6,842 nt of DNA from Bacteroidota bacterium (GTDB lineage: Bacteria > Bacteroidota > Bacteroidia > NS11-12g > UBA9320): NCBI GenBank assembly GCA_003485825.1, contig DNHN01000112.1, forward strand, positions 1-6,842, given 5' to 3'. The position numbers were made by a program, and so were the translations under genes. Position 1 is the first letter of the stretch. Every line of letters begins with the position of its first letter. The notes beneath the pieces are model-generated. The model ran no database searches and was not told where the DNA came from. It was given only the letters and a program-made list of their open reading frames with translations. Of this stretch, positions 5,705 to 6,842 are shown piece by piece.

Positions 5705-6116
5705 ATTCTATAAAGTTGCGGTCAGTTTCGTATAACGTTAAGTATAAGTCTAATTTTTTATCCAATTTCTTTCTGATGCGGTGCCATGCCACATAAGCAA
5801 TATTTTCTGCAGTTGGAATCAACTCCTTAAAGTCATCTACGTCCAAATTAAGGTTTTTGTGATCAAATCGCATGGTCACTTCATCCCTGACAATATCTTT
5901 AAGCACTTTAAGGTCCAGTAAATATCCTGATTCAGGGTCTACTTCTCCCGTAACTTTAACAAGTAACTTGTAATTGTGTCCATGGTAATTTTTGTTGTTA
6001 CAAAGTCCATAGAACTCTTCATTTCGTTCATCTGTCCAATTTGGATTATGAAGACGGTGTGCTGCATTGAATCGTTCGACTCTTGTGGCGGATGCTATCA
6101 TCGGTAGTACAAACAT
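5691..6116 (-). CDS. 6-pyruvoyltetrahydropterin synthase / QueD family protein
   Basis: This cytoplasmic zinc enzyme acts on 7,8-dihydroneopterin triphosphate, the product of the adjoining folE. Zinc ligands His20, His45 and His47 are present (FNAAH; HGH), with Cys39 as the likely catalytic base helper, Asp85-His86 (FDHKNLNLD) and Glu130 (YETD) completing the site. Cys39 is five residues before HGH (C-x5-HGH), the spacing of biopterin-type PTPS, whereas classical QueD has C-x3-HGH. The stretch [15 protein letters not shown] and the YETDRN motif also look more like animal PTPS. The product may thus be 6-pyruvoyltetrahydropterin, or a carboxytetrahydropterin for queuosine; the sequence cannot settle this. 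Length is 141 residues from ATG 6114-6116; an ATG at 6099-6101 (Met6) gives 136 and fits the usual family N terminus equally well. It is the first gene of the operon. Confidence 0.93.
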   Translation of the reverse strand: MFVLPMIASATRVERFNAAHRLHNPNWTDERNEEFYGLCNNKNYHGHNYKLLVKVTGEVDPESGYLLDLKVLKDIVRDEVTMRFDHKNLNLDVDDFKELIPTAENIAYVAWHRIRKKLDKKLDLYLTLYETDRNFIEYAGN

Positions 6117-6213
6117 CTACTTTTCAAATTTTGTTTGATGATTTTTCTGATATACTTAAAATTCTTTGAAAATTACTCCGATTATAAGACTATGAGCATT
6201 AGTTATAACAACG

Positions 6214-6238
6214 TAATTCATTCTTTTTCAATGAATTA
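6214..6238. repeat. Perfect 9-bp inverted repeat upstream of the sigma factor
   Basis: TAATTCATT (6214-6222) and AATGAATTA (6230-6238) are exact reverse complements separated by seven bases (CTTTTTC). The repeat lies in the divergent region between the pterin operon and the sigma-factor gene. It could bind a dimeric regulator or form a weak AT-rich hairpin. It is not a terminator, because the stem is AT-rich and no T run follows. Confidence 0.6.
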
Positions 6239-6269
6239 TCTTTTTGTTTAAAGATTATTGCAAAAAGAT
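6238..6269. repeat. Second perfect 9-bp inverted repeat upstream of the sigma factor
   Basis: ATCTTTTTG (6238-6246) and CAAAAAGAT (6261-6269) are exact reverse complements with a 14-base spacer. It shares base 6238 with the preceding inverted repeat, so the two form one continuous 56-bp block ending 34 bases before the putative -7 element of the sigma-factor gene. Its role is unknown; an operator or an RNA hairpin is possible. Confidence 0.58.
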
Positions 6270-6303
6270 GAACAAAATAAGCTGTATAAACATCTAGTTG
6301 TTG

Positions 6304-6311
6304 TAGATTTG
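6304..6311 (+). promoter_or_regulatory. Putative -7 element of the ECF sigma gene
   Basis: TAGATTTG is an exact match to the Bacteroidota -7 consensus TAnnTTTG, 21 bases before the ATG, which would give an A-rich leader of under 20 bases. No TTTG is found at the -33 distance. The element overlaps the right arm of a small inverted repeat, ATCTA (6292-6296) with TAGAT (6304-6308). Confidence 0.55.
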
Positions 6312-6332
6312 AAGTATTAAATTAAACAAAAC

Positions 6333-6842
6333 ATGAAAAACGAACTGACTTTTGAGCAACACATGCAATCGTTTCAACCCATATTAAGAAACTACGCATT
6401 ACAACTGACTCAAAATATGGAAGACGCCAATGACTTGGTCCAAGAGACATTCCTTAAGGCGATGACATATTCATCTAAATTTAAGAAAGGAACGAATCTT
6501 AAAGGCTGGTTATTTACCATCATGAGAAACAGTTTCATTAATAACTATAGACGTATTACTAAACGTAACACATTTATGGATACCCAAGAGGAACAGTTTA
6601 TAATAGACAGTGCAAAAGGGTTTAATACCTTCAATGATGGAGAATCTAAATTCATACGTCAGGACCTTGCTAATGCTATAGATAAGTTACCGGATGATTT
6701 ACGGATTACTTTTGAGATGAATACCTTGGGATATAAATACCATGAAATTGCAGAAAAAATTGGCATTCCCATAGGCACCGTAAAAACAAGAATATTTGTT
6801 GCAAGACGAAAACTTAGAACTCACTTGTCAGAGTATGAACAC
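6333..6842 (+). CDS. ECF (sigma-70 family) RNA polymerase sigma factor, 3' end outside window
   Basis: The frame is open from ATG 6333 to the window end, giving 170 residues with no stop. It has the two domains of an extracytoplasmic-function sigma factor, which directs RNA polymerase to a special promoter set. Region 2 spans about 10-75, with the conserved NDLVQETFLKA (33-43), which contacts core polymerase, and GWLFTIMRNSFINNYRR (58-74), which reads the -10 element. A variable linker (about 76-108) follows. Region 4 (about 113-165) carries a helix-turn-helix, with GYKYHEIAEKIGIPIGTVKTR (133-153) and ARRKLR. Since region 4 ends near residue 165, probably only a few residues are missing. No anti-sigma gene is visible; it could lie beyond the window. 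The start follows an A-rich leader without a Shine-Dalgarno site. Confidence 0.94.
   Translation, partial: MKNELTFEQHMQSFQPILRNYALQLTQNMEDANDLVQETFLKAMTYSSKFKKGTNLKGWLFTIMRNSFINNYRRITKRNTFMDTQEEQFIIDSAKGFNTFNDGESKFIRQDLANAIDKLPDDLRITFEMNTLGYKYHEIAEKIGIPIGTVKTRIFVARRKLRTHLSEYEH

Noticed and set aside
5319..5735. Plus-strand open frame of 138 codons
   Set aside because: It is a shadow lying antisense to folE and the end of the PTPS-like gene, both of which have intact conserved active sites.

Overview
The window looks like chromosomal DNA from a low-GC member of the Bacteroidota, probably a Flavobacteriia-like organism; the genus cannot be told. Three things support this. The promoters follow the Bacteroidota -7 form TAnnTTTG(C), seen exactly before the tRNA-Lys gene, the Usp gene, the RRM gene and the sigma-factor gene. 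Start codons follow short A/T-rich leaders without clear Shine-Dalgarno sites. The protein set (single-RRM protein, tandem universal stress protein, LolD-type ATPase, GTP cyclohydrolase I with a PTPS-like enzyme, ECF sigma factor) is typical of that phylum.

Left part (1-2913), all on the minus strand. From right to left there is a nucleoside (uridine-type) phosphorylase with a GTG start, a GNAT-like/YghO-like protein overlapping it by 10 bp, a tRNA-Lys(UUU) with its own promoter and a strong terminator, a 130-residue protein of unknown function with its own terminator, and a tRNA-Arg(UCG).

Middle (2914-4299). A plus-strand tandem universal stress protein gene diverges from the phosphorylase across only 43 bp, where two opposing -7 elements sit almost back to back. 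It converges on a small RRM RNA-binding protein gene, and one long hairpin terminator serves both. The RRM promoter lies so close to the ATG that its mRNA should be leaderless or nearly so. Its RNP motifs lack two of the three usual RNA-stacking aromatic residues.

Right part (4300-6842). A LolD-type ABC ATPase gene stands without a permease gene beside it. Upstream lies a two-gene pterin operon: a 6-pyruvoyltetrahydropterin synthase/QueD-family gene and folE, overlapping by 14 bp and ending in a strong terminator. GTP cyclohydrolase I makes dihydroneopterin triphosphate, which is the substrate of the PTPS/QueD-family enzyme, so the pair forms two consecutive steps. The PTPS-like protein has the Cys-x5-His-Gly-His spacing of biopterin-type enzymes rather than the Cys-x3 spacing of classical QueD. 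Divergent from this operon, across 216 bp that hold two abutting perfect inverted repeats, begins an ECF sigma factor that runs off the window end.

Most of the window is ordinary housekeeping or stress DNA. I found no mobile element, CRISPR array, defence island or clearly new system. The points most worth a second look are the inverted-repeat cluster upstream of the sigma factor, the biopterin-type motif of the PTPS-like enzyme, and the RRM protein with its atypical RNP motifs and probably leaderless mRNA.
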